DNA of 64,000 nt from Streptomyces avicenniae (GTDB lineage Bacteria; Actinomycetota; Actinomycetes; Streptomycetales; Streptomycetaceae), in NCBI RefSeq assembly GCF_000719135.1, contig NZ_JOEK01000017.1, positions 186,001 through 250,000 of the forward strand. The letters are read 5' to 3'. The notes beneath the pieces were generated by a model, which saw nothing but the letters and a program-made list of their open reading frames with translations, ran no database searches and was not told the origin of the DNA. Shown piece after piece: positions 42,170-50,697 of this stretch; position 1 is the stretch's first letter; every line of letters begins with the position of its first letter. The translations under genes were made by a program, and so were the position numbers.

Positions 42170-43710
42170 TCCGCCGCCCCCGGCTGGCCCGCTTCCTCCT
42201 GCTGCTGACCGTGTTCCTGTGCGCGGCGTGCGGTCTGGTGTACGAGCTGGCGCTGGTCGCGCTCGGCGGCTACCTGATAGGCAACACCATCACGCAGACC
42301 TCCCTCGTGCTGGCCGTCATGGTCTTCGCGATGGGGGTCGGCTCGCTGGCGGCGAAGCCCCTCCAGCGGCGCGCCGTGGGCGCGTTCGCCGTGGTGGAGG
42401 GGCTGCTCGCGCTGGTGGGCGGGCTGTCGGTGCTCGTGCTGTACGTGCTGTACGCGTGGGTGGGCGTCTACACCCCGGCGATGACGGTCGTCGCGTTCCT
42501 GGTCGGCCTGCTGATCGGGGCGGAGATCCCGCTGCTGATGACGATGCTCCAGCGCATCCGCAGGCAGGAGGCGGGGAACGCGGTCGCCGACATGTTCGCG
42601 GTCGATTATCTGGGCGCGCTGGTGGGCGGGTTGTGTTTCCCGCTCCTGCTGCTGCCGACGTTCGGGCAGCTCAAGGGCGTGCTGGTGGTCGGCGTGGTGA
42701 ACGCGGTGGCGGGGGTGGTCACCGTGCTGTGGATCTTCAGGGGCCGGCTGCGGCGGATCGTCTCGGTCGGTCTCGCGGCCGGGCTCGCGGCGGTCCTGAC
42801 CGTGCTGGTCGGCGCGTACGTGCTGGCGGACGACATCGAGATCTCGGCGCGGCAGCGGATGTACCGCGACCCGATCGTGCACGCGGAGCGCACGCCGTAC
42901 CAGGAGATCGTGATGACGGAGTCGCTGGGCTTCACCTCACGCACGGACCTGCGGCTGTTCCTCAACGGCGACCTCCAGTTCTCCTCGATCGACGAGTACC
43001 GCTACCACGAGGCGCTGGTGCACCCGGCGCTCGTGGGCGCGCGGGAGCGGGTGCTGGTCCTGGGCGGCGGGGACGGCCTCGCGCTGCGCGAGGTGCTGCG
43101 CTACCCGGACGTGGCGGAGGTGACGCTCGTCGAGCTGGACCCGGCGATGACGGAGCTGGGCCGGACGTACGGGGCGCTGCGGGAGCTGAACGGCGGCGCG
43201 TTCGAGGACCCGCGCGTCACGGTCGTGAACGCGGACGCGTTCACGTGGCTGCGCGGCGCGCCTGGTCCTTACGACGCGGTGATCGTGGACTTCCCCGACC
43301 CGGAGGACACGGCGACGGCCAAGCTGTACTCCGTGGAGATGTACGCGCTGCTGGCGAACGTGCTGGCGCCGCAGGCACGGGTGGTCGTGCAGTCGGGGTC
43401 GCCGTTCTTCGCGCCCCGCACCTACTGGTCGGTGGACGCGTCGCTGGCGGAGGCGGGCTTCGCGACGACGCCGTACCAGGTGGACGTCCCGAGCTTCGGC
43501 AACTGGGGCTTCGTGCTGGCGACGGTCGGCGAGGGGGCGCCTGAGCTGCGGCTGCCGGGGGACGTGCCGCCGCTGCGGTTCCTGGACGACGCGGTGCTGC
43601 GGGCGGCGACGGTCTTCCCGCTGGACCGGCGGCACGAGGACGTGCGCGCGAGCACGCTGATGGACCCGGCGGTGCTGGAGTACGCGCGCGGCGAGTGGCA
43701 GTACGACTGA
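42166..43710 (+). CDS. Membrane-embedded spermidine synthase-like aminopropyltransferase
   Basis: The GTG at 42166 overlaps the DUF350 stop and starts 514 aa. About seven N-terminal helices (LARFLLLLTVFLCAACGLVYELALVALGGYLIGNTITQTSLVLAVMVFAMGVGSLAAKPL and following) precede a cytoplasmic aminopropyltransferase domain. That domain shows YQEIVMTES, LFLNGDLQFSSIDEYRYHEALVHPAL, the SAM-binding VLVLGGGDGLALREVLRYPDVAEVTLVELDPAM and DAVIVDFPDPED (catalytic Asp region). The extra membrane part sets this group apart from ordinary SpeE. Polyamine transfer at the membrane is inferred. No SAM decarboxylase gene is nearby to supply decarboxylated SAM. Confidence 0.9.
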   Translation: MIRRPRLARFLLLLTVFLCAACGLVYELALVALGGYLIGNTITQTSLVLAVMVFAMGVGSLAAKPLQRRAVGAFAVVEGLLALVGGLSVLVLYVLYAWVGVYTPAMTVVAFLVGLLIGAEIPLLMTMLQRIRRQEAGNAVADMFAVDYLGALVGGLCFPLLLLPTFGQLKGVLVVGVVNAVAGVVTVLWIFRGRLRRIVSVGLAAGLAAVLTVLVGAYVLADDIEISARQRMYRDPIVHAERTPYQEIVMTESLGFTSRTDLRLFLNGDLQFSSIDEYRYHEALVHPALVGARERVLVLGGGDGLALREVLRYPDVAEVTLVELDPAMTELGRTYGALRELNGGAFEDPRVTVVNADAFTWLRGAPGPYDAVIVDFPDPEDTATAKLYSVEMYALLANVLAPQARVVVQSGSPFFAPRTYWSVDASLAEAGFATTPYQVDVPSFGNWGFVLATVGEGAPELRLPGDVPPLRFLDDAVLRAATVFPLDRRHEDVRASTLMDPAVLEYARGEWQYD

Positions 43711-43783
43711 GCGGGCGCGCCGGGGCGGCGGGCGGCGCGGCTTCTAGACTGCCGGGGCCGACCCAGGAGAGGAACACATCGCC

Positions 43784-44194
43784 ATGCGCCCGCAGAGGTT
43801 CCAGCAGTTCGCCATCGACGCCTACCAGGCGGCCGGGATGAAGGCCGAGCCGTGGAGCGAGGGCACGAAGCGTCCGCTGGGCGTGGCGCTGACCCTGCCG
43901 AACGGGGCGCAGCTGCGGCACGCCGTCTCGGGGCAGAGCCGGGACGGCGACGCGTACGGGGAGGCGGAGCAGCCGGTGGAGGGCGAGGCCCCGGCGCCGG
44001 TGCCGGTGCCGGACCTCGGCCGGGGGGCGGAGCCGCGCCAGGTCGAGGCGTACCTGGCGGCCGTCCTGACGAACACGGGCCATCCCGAGATCCTGCGGGC
44101 GTACGCGTACGGGGACCGGGAGCAGCCGCCGAAGCACGCCGGTGTCGGCGTGGTGTTCCACTCGGGCGCGAAGGTGTACTGCCTGTTCGTGTAG
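43784..44194 (+). CDS. Conserved hypothetical protein, 136 aa
   Basis: The protein starts MRPQRFQQFAIDAYQAAGMKAEPWSEGTKRPLGVALTLPNGAQLRHAVSGQS and ends GVGVVFHSGAKVYCLFV. The compact alternating hydrophobic pattern and Streptomyces-like codon use support a real gene, but I recognise no domain. AGGAG lies 12-16 nt upstream. It follows the spermidine synthase-like gene after 73 bp, with TAGACT (a -10-like element) in between, and is followed by a strong terminator. Confidence 0.75.
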   Translation: MRPQRFQQFAIDAYQAAGMKAEPWSEGTKRPLGVALTLPNGAQLRHAVSGQSRDGDAYGEAEQPVEGEAPAPVPVPDLGRGAEPRQVEAYLAAVLTNTGHPEILRAYAYGDREQPPKHAGVGVVFHSGAKVYCLFV

Positions 44195-44223
44195 CGCATG
44201 GCGGGGCCGGAGTGACGGGATGA

Positions 44224-44254
44224 GGGGCGGCGCCTCCGCACAAGGCGCCGCCCC
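44224..44254 (+). terminator. Perfect 12-bp hairpin terminator after the 136-aa gene
   Basis: Arms 44224-44235 and 44243-44254 are exact complements around a 7-nt loop (ccgcaca), followed by tt. It begins 30 bp after the stop of the 43784-44194 gene. Confidence 0.8.
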
Positions 44255-44264
44255 TTCGGTGTCC

Positions 44265-44323
44265 CCGGGCCGCCGGGGACGCCCCCGTACGAGGGTCGGG
44301 TGGGGGCGTCCCCGGCGGCCCGG
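44265..44323. repeat. Perfect 22-bp inverted repeat (very stable hairpin)
   Basis: Arms 44265-44286 and 44302-44323 are exact complements across a 15-nt loop, with GC content above 90 percent. It is 11 bp from the previous hairpin. It may be a bidirectional terminator for the converging genes or a structured element of its own. Confidence 0.85.
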
Positions 44324-44352
44324 CGGCGGTGACCGTGGAGCGCACCGCCGCT

Positions 44353-44380
44353 GCCGTCAGGGCACGCGGGCCCTGACGGC
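44353..44380. repeat. Perfect 11-bp inverted repeat, third hairpin of the series
   Basis: GCCGTCAGGGC (44353-44363) and GCCCTGACGGC (44370-44380) pair fully around 6 nt. This region of about 370 bp (44195-44563) contains no gene, but three consecutive perfect hairpins and one tandem repeat. Confidence 0.8.
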
Positions 44381-44504
44381 GGGAAGCTCGTCCGCCCCCC
44401 GTGCGTCGGCAGTGACACTACCCCGCCGATCGCTCATCTGAGCGTGCGGCCCCTCATGGGTGGCGGGCATCACGTCCGCAGACCCGGGGAAAACGGCCGG
44501 AAAC

Positions 44505-44580
44505 GAGCGTTTCACCCGCGCCGGGTCAGGCCCTGGCGCCCGGAGCGTTTCACCCGCGCCGGGTCAGGCCCTGGCGCCCG
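44505..44580. repeat. Perfect 38-bp tandem duplication overlapping the end of the ROK gene
   Basis: Copies 44505-44542 and 44543-44580 are identical. The right copy contains the ROK stop codon (44564-44566) and its last five codons. The left copy repeats the same bases downstream of the gene. Each unit includes GCGCC...GGCGC arms, so the terminator-like hairpin is duplicated too. Confidence 0.9.
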
Positions 44581-45781
44581 TCTCGGCAGCGGCGAGCCGC
44601 GCGTCGGCGCGGTCGGGCGCGTACAGCGACTCGACCACCATCGCCGCCGCGCCGCGCAGCCCTGCGTGGTCGCCGAGCCGTGAGGAGACGACCTGGAGGT
44701 ACGCCGTGGTGCGCGGCATCGCGCGCTGGTAGAGCAGCTCGCGCACGCCGGTGAGGAACGGCGGCCCGGTCAGGTCGCCCGCGATCATGAGGACCCCGGG
44801 GTTGAGCAGGGTGACGACGGTGGCCAGCACGCCGCCGACGAGCCGCCCCGCCTCGCGCGCGAGGCGCACGGCGTCGGGCTGCCCGATGGACAGCTGGTCG
44901 CGGACGCCGGAGCCCGACGCGGTCGGGACGCCCGCCGCCGTCAGCTGCTCGGCGAGCGCCCGGCCGCTCGCGACGGCCGCGAGGCAGCCGAAGGAGCCGC
45001 AGCGGCACAGGGCGTGCGGGTGGTCGCTGAGCCGTATGTGGCCTATGTCACCGGCCGCGCCGTCGAAGCCCCGGTACATCTCGCCGTTCACGACGACCCC
45101 GGCCCCTATACCGGTGGACACCTTGACGAGGAGGAAGGCCGGGCAGTCCTGGTAGCCGTCGCGCTGCTCGGCGTACGCCATGAGGTTGGCGTCGTTCTCC
45201 ACGAGCACGGGCACGGGCCCGGCCGTCGGGTCGAGGCGCACGTGGGAGGCGAAGGCCCGGCGCATGCCGTCGGGGATGGGGAAGCGGTCCCAGCCCGGCA
45301 TCATGGGCGGCTGCACGACGATGCCGGTCGGCGCGTCCACCGGGCCAGGCACGGACAGGCCGATGCCGCAGACGGCGGAGGCGGGCACGTCGGCCTTCTC
45401 CAGCAGGAGCGCGAACCACTGCCCGAGCCGGTCGAGCGCCTGGTCGGGGCCCTGGTTGATCAGCAGGGAGCCGCTGTGCTCGGCGAGGAGCGTGCCGTCG
45501 AGGTCGAGGACGGCGGCGCGGGCGTGCCGCGTCTCCAGGTCGGCGCACAGCACGACGGCGTGCGCCGCGTCGAATTCCAGCCGTACGGGCGGGCGGCCCC
45601 CCGTCGAGACCTCGACCGGGTCGGGCGCGGTCTCGCGGACCCAGCCGACGCGGAAGAGCTGGTCGAGGCGGTGACCGACGGTGGACCGGGAGAGCCCGGT
45701 CACTCTCTGGAGCTCGCCCCGGGTGGTGGCCTGGCCGTTCCTGATCAGCGACAGCAGGTGTCCCGCGCTCGCCTGGTTCAT
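44564..45781 (-). CDS. ROK-family transcriptional repressor
   Basis: This 405-aa protein begins with a winged HTH (SAGHLLSLIRNGQATTRGELQRVTGLSRSTVGHRLDQLFRVG). A ROK sugar-kinase-like domain follows, with ENDANLMAYAEQ, VSTGIGAGVVVNGEMYRGFDGAAGDIGHI and the zinc motif CRCGSFGC. Such regulators (XylR/NagC type) sense a sugar and repress the divergent catabolic genes. GGAAGG precedes the ATG. It is divergent from a GH63-like glycosidase gene, the most likely target. Its 3' end is marked by a 38-bp tandem duplication. Confidence 0.92.
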   Translation of the reverse strand: MNQASAGHLLSLIRNGQATTRGELQRVTGLSRSTVGHRLDQLFRVGWVRETAPDPVEVSTGGRPPVRLEFDAAHAVVLCADLETRHARAAVLDLDGTLLAEHSGSLLINQGPDQALDRLGQWFALLLEKADVPASAVCGIGLSVPGPVDAPTGIVVQPPMMPGWDRFPIPDGMRRAFASHVRLDPTAGPVPVLVENDANLMAYAEQRDGYQDCPAFLLVKVSTGIGAGVVVNGEMYRGFDGAAGDIGHIRLSDHPHALCRCGSFGCLAAVASGRALAEQLTAAGVPTASGSGVRDQLSIGQPDAVRLAREAGRLVGGVLATVVTLLNPGVLMIAGDLTGPPFLTGVRELLYQRAMPRTTAYLQVVSSRLGDHAGLRGAAAMVVESLYAPDRADARLAAAETGARA

Positions 45782-45828
45782 GCCGACTCGCCTTCCCAGT
45801 GCCGGATTTCACGCCTCCTTCAGCTTGT

Positions 45829-45850
45829 GCGGTAGATATTACAGCGGTAG
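45829..45850. promoter_or_regulatory. Direct repeat in the AT-rich ROK/glycosidase intergenic region
   Basis: GCGGTAG occurs at 45829-45835 and 45844-45850, 15 bp apart, inside the unusually AT-rich 116-bp gap between divergent starts. It is a candidate ROK operator or promoter component. No perfect palindrome is visible. Confidence 0.4.
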
Positions 45851-45897
45851 TTTTGCGTGTTAAGCAGACGTAACCCGACGGAACCTTGGACAAAACA

Positions 45898-47280
45898 ATG
45901 AGCGCCCTCGCGGTGCGGCAACACAGCCGACGTCCACTCGGAGCTGACGTGGAAAGCGCTGATCAACCCCCTAGTACGTCCTCGATCGCATACAACGGCG
46001 CGCGGCGCGTGCTCGACGGGAACTGGACCGGAACCTCCACCGTCCCCTCACACGCCCTGTACCCCCACCAGTGGAGCTGGGACTCGGCGTTCATCGCCAT
46101 CGGGCTGCGGCACCTGTCGCCGGCCCGTGCCCAGCGGGAGCTGGAGACGCTGCTGACCGCCCAGTGGGCCGACGGCCGCATCCCGCACATCGTGTTCAAT
46201 CCCACAGTCCCGCTCGGTGCGTACTTCCCGAGCCCCGACTTCTGGCGCTCCTCGTCCGCCGGTGACCTCGCCGGGGCGCCGACCGCCGTGGAGACGTCCG
46301 GCATCGTCCAGCCCCCGGTGCACGCGCTCGCCGCGCTGCTGGTGCACGAGGCGGACCCCGAGGTGTCGCGGCGGCGCGGCTTCCTGGCGCACGTCTACCC
46401 GCGCCTGGTCGCCTGGCAGCGGTACCTGACCGAGCGCCGTGACCTGGGCGGGCGCGGCCTCGCGTCGATCGTGCACCCCTGGGAGTCGGGCATGGACAAC
46501 AGCCCGTGCTGGGACCCGCCGCTCTCCCGCATCCGCCCCGCCGACCGTGGCACGTTCCAGCGCGCCGACCTGGACCACGGCTGCCCGGCCGACCGGCCGA
46601 CCGACCTCGACTACGGCCGCTACGTCCGCCTCGCCACGACCTACCGCGACCACGGCTACGCCGACGGCCCCGACACGGCGCTGTTCGCCGTCGAGGACCC
46701 GGCGATGAACGCGCTGCTCATCGCCTCGGAGCACGCGCTCGCCGGGATCGCCACGGCGATCGGCGCCGACCCGTCCGACCACCTCGTGCGCGGCGAGCAG
46801 CTGACGACCGCGCTGCTCAAGCGGCTGTGGAACGAGGACGCGGGCCTGTTCCTGTGCCAGGACGTGATCAGCAACGAGCCGATCCGCGAGCGCAGCGTCT
46901 GCGGCCTGCTGCCGCTGATCCTGCCAGGACTGCCGGAGGAGGTCGTGGCCTCGCTGGTCGCGACGCTCAGGGGAGAGCACTTCGGCGTGGGCACGACGAC
47001 CCGGCTGGCGCCGAGCTACGACCTGCGCGGCGCGGCGTTCGACCCGGCCAGGTACTGGCGGGGCCCTGCCTGGTTCAACGTGAACTGGCTGCTGGAGCGC
47101 GGCCTGCGGCAGTACGGCGAGACGGCGACGGCGGACGCGCTGCGCGACGAGCTGCTGGGCACGGCGGTGACCTCGGGGTTCGCGGAGTACGTCGATCCGG
47201 TCACCGGCGAGGCGCGCGGCAGCCGTGACTTCAGCTGGACGGCCGCGTTGGCCATGGACCTGGCCGTCCGGTCGCGCTGA
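45898..47280 (+). CDS. GH63-like glycoside hydrolase (mannosylglycerate hydrolase/glucosidase type)
   Basis: ATG 45898 starts MSALAVRQHSRRPLGADVESAD, giving 460 aa. The (alpha/alpha)6 barrel shows the family motifs HQWSWDSAFIAIGLRHL, GRIPHIVFNP, HPWESGMDNSPCWD (with the usual catalytic acid region) and YWRGPAWFNVNWLLERGLRQYG. Close families hydrolyse mannosylglycerate or glucosylglycerate, or alpha-glucosides. It lies divergent from ROK and 60 bp ahead of a glycogen-debranching-type gene, so the two glycosidases are probably one operon induced by a sugar. Confidence 0.85.
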   Translation: MSALAVRQHSRRPLGADVESADQPPSTSSIAYNGARRVLDGNWTGTSTVPSHALYPHQWSWDSAFIAIGLRHLSPARAQRELETLLTAQWADGRIPHIVFNPTVPLGAYFPSPDFWRSSSAGDLAGAPTAVETSGIVQPPVHALAALLVHEADPEVSRRRGFLAHVYPRLVAWQRYLTERRDLGGRGLASIVHPWESGMDNSPCWDPPLSRIRPADRGTFQRADLDHGCPADRPTDLDYGRYVRLATTYRDHGYADGPDTALFAVEDPAMNALLIASEHALAGIATAIGADPSDHLVRGEQLTTALLKRLWNEDAGLFLCQDVISNEPIRERSVCGLLPLILPGLPEEVVASLVATLRGEHFGVGTTTRLAPSYDLRGAAFDPARYWRGPAWFNVNWLLERGLRQYGETATADALRDELLGTAVTSGFAEYVDPVTGEARGSRDFSWTAALAMDLAVRSR

Positions 47281-47340
47281 GCGGCCGGGAGTCGCGCGCC
47301 GGGGGGACGAAAAGTGAACAGGGTGAACAGGGGAGACGCA

Positions 47341-49281
47341 GTGACCACGATCCAGCAGTGTCTGCTCGTCCGGGACGGCACCTTCGTCGCGGTGGGACCG
47401 GCGGGCGACATCACCGGGGAGCGGGGGACATGGCCGTGCGGCCTGTTCTCCCGTGACGCGCGGCACCTCAGCCGCTGGCAGCTCACGCTCGACGGCGGCA
47501 TGCCGGCCGTGCTGGTGCCGGCGGCGCCCGACAGCCCCGGCGCGGACACGGCGACGGCCGTGCTCACGCCGCCGGGCGGACGCACGGACGCGCCCGCCCT
47601 GACCGTCTTCCGCGCCCAGACCGTGACGGGCACGGGCCTGGCGGAGCGGCTGGTGCTCAGCAGCAACACCCGGGAGGCCGCCGAGGTCCTGGTCGCCGTC
47701 ACGGCGGACGCCGACTTCGCCGACCAGTTCCAGCTGCGCGCCGACCACCGCTGGTACGACAAGCCGCACGCCGTACGGACCCGGGCCGTCCGCGACGACG
47801 GCGTGGAGTTCGGCTACCGGCGGCGCGAGTGGCGGGCGCGGACCGTCGTCACGGCGGATCCCGCGCCCGACGCCGTGGAGGAGACGGGCAGCGGCGCGCG
47901 GCGCCTCGTGTGGCGCGTCACGCTGCCGCCGCACGGCTCGGCCGAGCTGGCGCTGCGCGTCGCCGCCGTCCCGCACGGCGCCCCCGCCCCGGCCGACGGC
48001 ACGCCCGCCGCGCCGCCCGTGCTGCCCGCGCCGCACGCACGCCCCGAGCTGGCCCCGGCGTGCGAGCGCGGCCACGCCGACCTGGCCTCGCTGCTCGTGC
48101 CCGCGACGGGCCCCGAGGGCGAGCCGCTGCGCGTCCCGGCGGCGGGCGTCCCGTGGTTCCTGACGCTGCTGGGCAGGCACGCGCTGATCACCTCGCTGTT
48201 CACGCTGCACAGCCACCCGGACCAGGCCGCCGAGACCCTGCTGGCGCTCGCCGCCGCGCAGGCCACCGACGAGGAGCCCGCCAGGATCGGCGAGCCGGGC
48301 AAGATCGTGCACGAGCTGCGCGCGGGCGAGCTGGCGTACTTCGAGCAGGTGCCGTACGGCCGCTACTACGGCTCGGTGGACAGCACGCCCCTCTTCCTCA
48401 TGCTGCTGGGCGCGCACGCGGAGAGCACGGGGGACGAGAAGCTGGCGCGCCGCCTGGAGCGGCACGCGCGGGCGGCCGTGGAGTGGATGTTCACCTACGG
48501 CGGCCTTGAGGCGCGCGGCTACCTCCTCTACCACGCGGACGAGGGCGGTCTCGCGAACCAGAGCTGGAAGGACTCGCCCGACGCGATCTGCTTCGCGGAC
48601 GGCAGCCCGGCGAAGGGCCTGATCACGGCCGCCGCCGCGCAGGGGTACGCGTACGCGGCGCTGCGCCGTACCGCGCGCCTGGCCCGTACGGCGTGGGGCG
48701 ACCCGGCGTACGGCGAGCGGCTGGACGCGGCGGCCGACGGGCTGAAGGCGCGCTTCGCCCGCGACTTCTGGCTGCCGGAGGCGGACTTCCCCGCGCTCGC
48801 GCTGGACGGCTCGGGCACGCCGGTGGACGCGCTGGCCTCCGACGCCGGTCATCTGCTGTGGACGGGCATCCTGGACCAGGAGCGCGCGGAACGGGCGGGG
48901 CGGCGGCTGCTTGAGCCCGACTTCTTCACCGGCTGGGGCATCCGTACGCTGGCCGCCGGGCAGCCCGCGTACCACCCGCTCGCCTACCACCGCGGCACGG
49001 TGTGGCCGCACGACAGCGCCGTGGCCGCGCTGGGGCTGGCGCGCCACGGGCTGCGCGCCGAGGCGGAGACGGTGGTCGGGGGGCTGCTCGACCTGGCGGC
49101 GCGGACCGGCTACCGGCTGCCCGAGCTGATCGCGGGCTACTCGCGCGCGGAGCACGCGCAGCCGGTGCCGTACCCGCACGCGTGCTCGCCGCAGGCCTGG
49201 GCGGCGGCGGTGCCGTTCGCGCTGGCGACGGCGCTGGGGCAGGGCGCGGTGGGGCAGGGCGCGGTGGCGCCGGTCGCCTGA
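47341..49281 (+). CDS. Amylo-alpha-1,6-glucosidase/glycogen-debranching N-terminal domain protein
   Basis: GTG 47341 has AGGGGAGA at good spacing, giving 646 aa. An alternative GTG at 47314 adds nine residues. The N-terminal glycogen-debranching domain reads CLLVRDGTFVAVGPAGDITGERGTWPCGLFSRDARHLSRWQLTLDG. The C-terminal (alpha/alpha)6 barrel contains GVPWFLTLLGRHALITSLF, EQVPYGRYYGSVDSTPLFLMLLG, LANQSWKDSPDAICFADG and YHPLAYHRGTVWPHDSAVAALGLARHG, all typical of the MGH1/amylo-glucosidase group. The substrate is probably an alpha-glucoside or glucosylglycerate. The tail repeats a short GQGAVGQGAVAPVA unit. Confidence 0.85.
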   Translation: MTTIQQCLLVRDGTFVAVGPAGDITGERGTWPCGLFSRDARHLSRWQLTLDGGMPAVLVPAAPDSPGADTATAVLTPPGGRTDAPALTVFRAQTVTGTGLAERLVLSSNTREAAEVLVAVTADADFADQFQLRADHRWYDKPHAVRTRAVRDDGVEFGYRRREWRARTVVTADPAPDAVEETGSGARRLVWRVTLPPHGSAELALRVAAVPHGAPAPADGTPAAPPVLPAPHARPELAPACERGHADLASLLVPATGPEGEPLRVPAAGVPWFLTLLGRHALITSLFTLHSHPDQAAETLLALAAAQATDEEPARIGEPGKIVHELRAGELAYFEQVPYGRYYGSVDSTPLFLMLLGAHAESTGDEKLARRLERHARAAVEWMFTYGGLEARGYLLYHADEGGLANQSWKDSPDAICFADGSPAKGLITAAAAQGYAYAALRRTARLARTAWGDPAYGERLDAAADGLKARFARDFWLPEADFPALALDGSGTPVDALASDAGHLLWTGILDQERAERAGRRLLEPDFFTGWGIRTLAAGQPAYHPLAYHRGTVWPHDSAVAALGLARHGLRAEAETVVGGLLDLAARTGYRLPELIAGYSRAEHAQPVPYPHACSPQAWAAAVPFALATALGQGAVGQGAVAPVA

Positions 49282-49341
49282 CGGGAGAGGTGCGGAAACG
49301 TCACGGCAGGGGGCTGACGCCCGGGGCGCCGGGCCCGGGGC

Positions 49342-50481
49342 TCAGCCGCCCGACGTGCCGTCCTCGGCGCCCTCGCGCGGCACGGCGCAGTCCTGCGGGT
49401 CGTCCAGCCAGCCGTCGGGGAGCGCGACGCGGTTACGGCCCGAGGTGCGGCCCCTGGGCCCGTCCGCGCCGGTGGGCCACTCCTGGTCGAGGTCCGCCTC
49501 GGCGAGCAGCGTGGCGAGTTCGTCGAGCGAGGCCGAGACGGCCAGCCTGCGGCGCAGCTCGGAGCCGACCGAGAAGCCCTTGGTGTACCAGGCGACGTGC
49601 TTGCGGAAGTCGATGACGCCGCGCGCCTCGTCCTCCAGCCACTCCCCCAGCAGCCGGGCGTGCCGCAGCATGACGTCCGCGACCTCCCGCAGCGACGGCC
49701 GCGCGTACGCGTCCTCCCCGCGGCCGTCGAAGGCCGCCACGAGGTCGCCGAACAGCCACGGCCGCCCGAGGCAGCCGCGCCCGACGACGACGCCGTCGCA
49801 GCCGGTCTCGCGCACCATGCGGACGGCGTCGGCGGCCGACCAGATGTCGCCGTTGCCGAGGACGGGGATCTCCGGCACGGCCTCCTTCAGGCGGGCGATG
49901 GCTGACCAGTCGGCCTCGCCGCCGTAGTGCTGCGCGGCGGTCCTGCCGTGCAGGGCGATCGCGGTGACGCCCTCGTCCACGGCGATGCGGCCCGCGTCGA
50001 GGTAGGTGAGGTGGTCGTCGTCGATGCCCTTGCGCATCTTCATGGTGACCGGCAGGCTCCCCGCGTTGCCGACGGCGGCGCGCAGGATGGCGCGCAGCAG
50101 GGGCCGCTTGTACGGGAGCGCGGAGCCGCCGCCGCGCCGGGTGACCTTGGGGACGGGGCAGCCGAAGTTGAGGTCCACGTGGTCGGCCAGGTCCTCGTCG
50201 GCGATCATGCGGACGGCGCGGCCGACGGTCTCCGGGTCCACGCCGTAGAGCTGGATGGACCGGGGCTTCTCCGCGTCGTCGAAGTGGACGAGCCGCATCG
50301 TCTTGTCGTTGCGCTCGACCAGCGCGCGCGAGGTGATCATCTCGCTGACGAACAGGCCGCGTCCGCCCGCGAAGTCGCGGCAGAGCGTGCGGAAGGGCGC
50401 GTTGGTGATCCCCGCCATGGGGGCGAGGACGACGGGCGGATCGACGGAGTGCGCCCCGATCCGCAGCAGCGGTTCAGCCAT
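49342..50481 (-). CDS. dus: tRNA-dihydrouridine synthase (DusB type)
   Basis: ATG 50481 (MAEPLLRIGAHSVDPPVVLAPMAGITNAPFRTLCRDF) with GGGGG upstream gives 379 aa. The FMN-dependent enzyme reduces uridines in the tRNA D-loop. The family motifs are APMAGITNAPFR, QLYGVDPETVGRAVRMI, DLNFGCPVPKVTRRGGGSALP with catalytic Cys, MKMRKGIDDDHLTYLD, ALHGRTAAQHYGGEADWSAI, GNGDIWSAADAVRMVRETGCDGVVVGRGCLGRPWLFGDL. It stands alone. It converges on the debranching-type gene. Confidence 0.93.
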   Translation of the reverse strand: MAEPLLRIGAHSVDPPVVLAPMAGITNAPFRTLCRDFAGGRGLFVSEMITSRALVERNDKTMRLVHFDDAEKPRSIQLYGVDPETVGRAVRMIADEDLADHVDLNFGCPVPKVTRRGGGSALPYKRPLLRAILRAAVGNAGSLPVTMKMRKGIDDDHLTYLDAGRIAVDEGVTAIALHGRTAAQHYGGEADWSAIARLKEAVPEIPVLGNGDIWSAADAVRMVRETGCDGVVVGRGCLGRPWLFGDLVAAFDGRGEDAYARPSLREVADVMLRHARLLGEWLEDEARGVIDFRKHVAWYTKGFSVGSELRRRLAVSASLDELATLLAEADLDQEWPTGADGPRGRTSGRNRVALPDGWLDDPQDCAVPREGAEDGTSGG

Positions 50482-50639
50482 GCCCCCATTGTCCACCGCC
50501 GGGGAACGCCCCCGGTCCGGCGGGCGGGTGCCCCGCTCCGGCGTGGCCGGGCGCGCCCCCGGGGCAGCAGCAACGATTCAGCGGCGGCGCCGCCGTCCGG
50601 GCCCGCGACCGCCCCCGCCTCGCGACTCTGCGCATCGTT

Positions 50640-50666
50640 TTGAACACATAACGTGATGGGTAGCGT
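50640..50666 (+). promoter_or_regulatory. Promoter candidate for the PCMT-like methyltransferase
   Basis: TTGAAC at 50640-50645 and TAGCGT at 50661-50666 resemble -35 and -10 elements. The 15-bp spacer is shorter than optimal. The ATG is at 50698 with GGGGGAGG in front. Confidence 0.4.
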
Positions 50667-50697
50667 CCTGGTCAGTCGAAACGGGGGAGGCTTTCCC

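Noticed and set aside
46048..49179. 1043-codon minus-strand frame opposite the glycosidases
   Set aside because: Antisense shadow with Arg/Gln/Val-rich composition. Both glycosidases have full family motifs.
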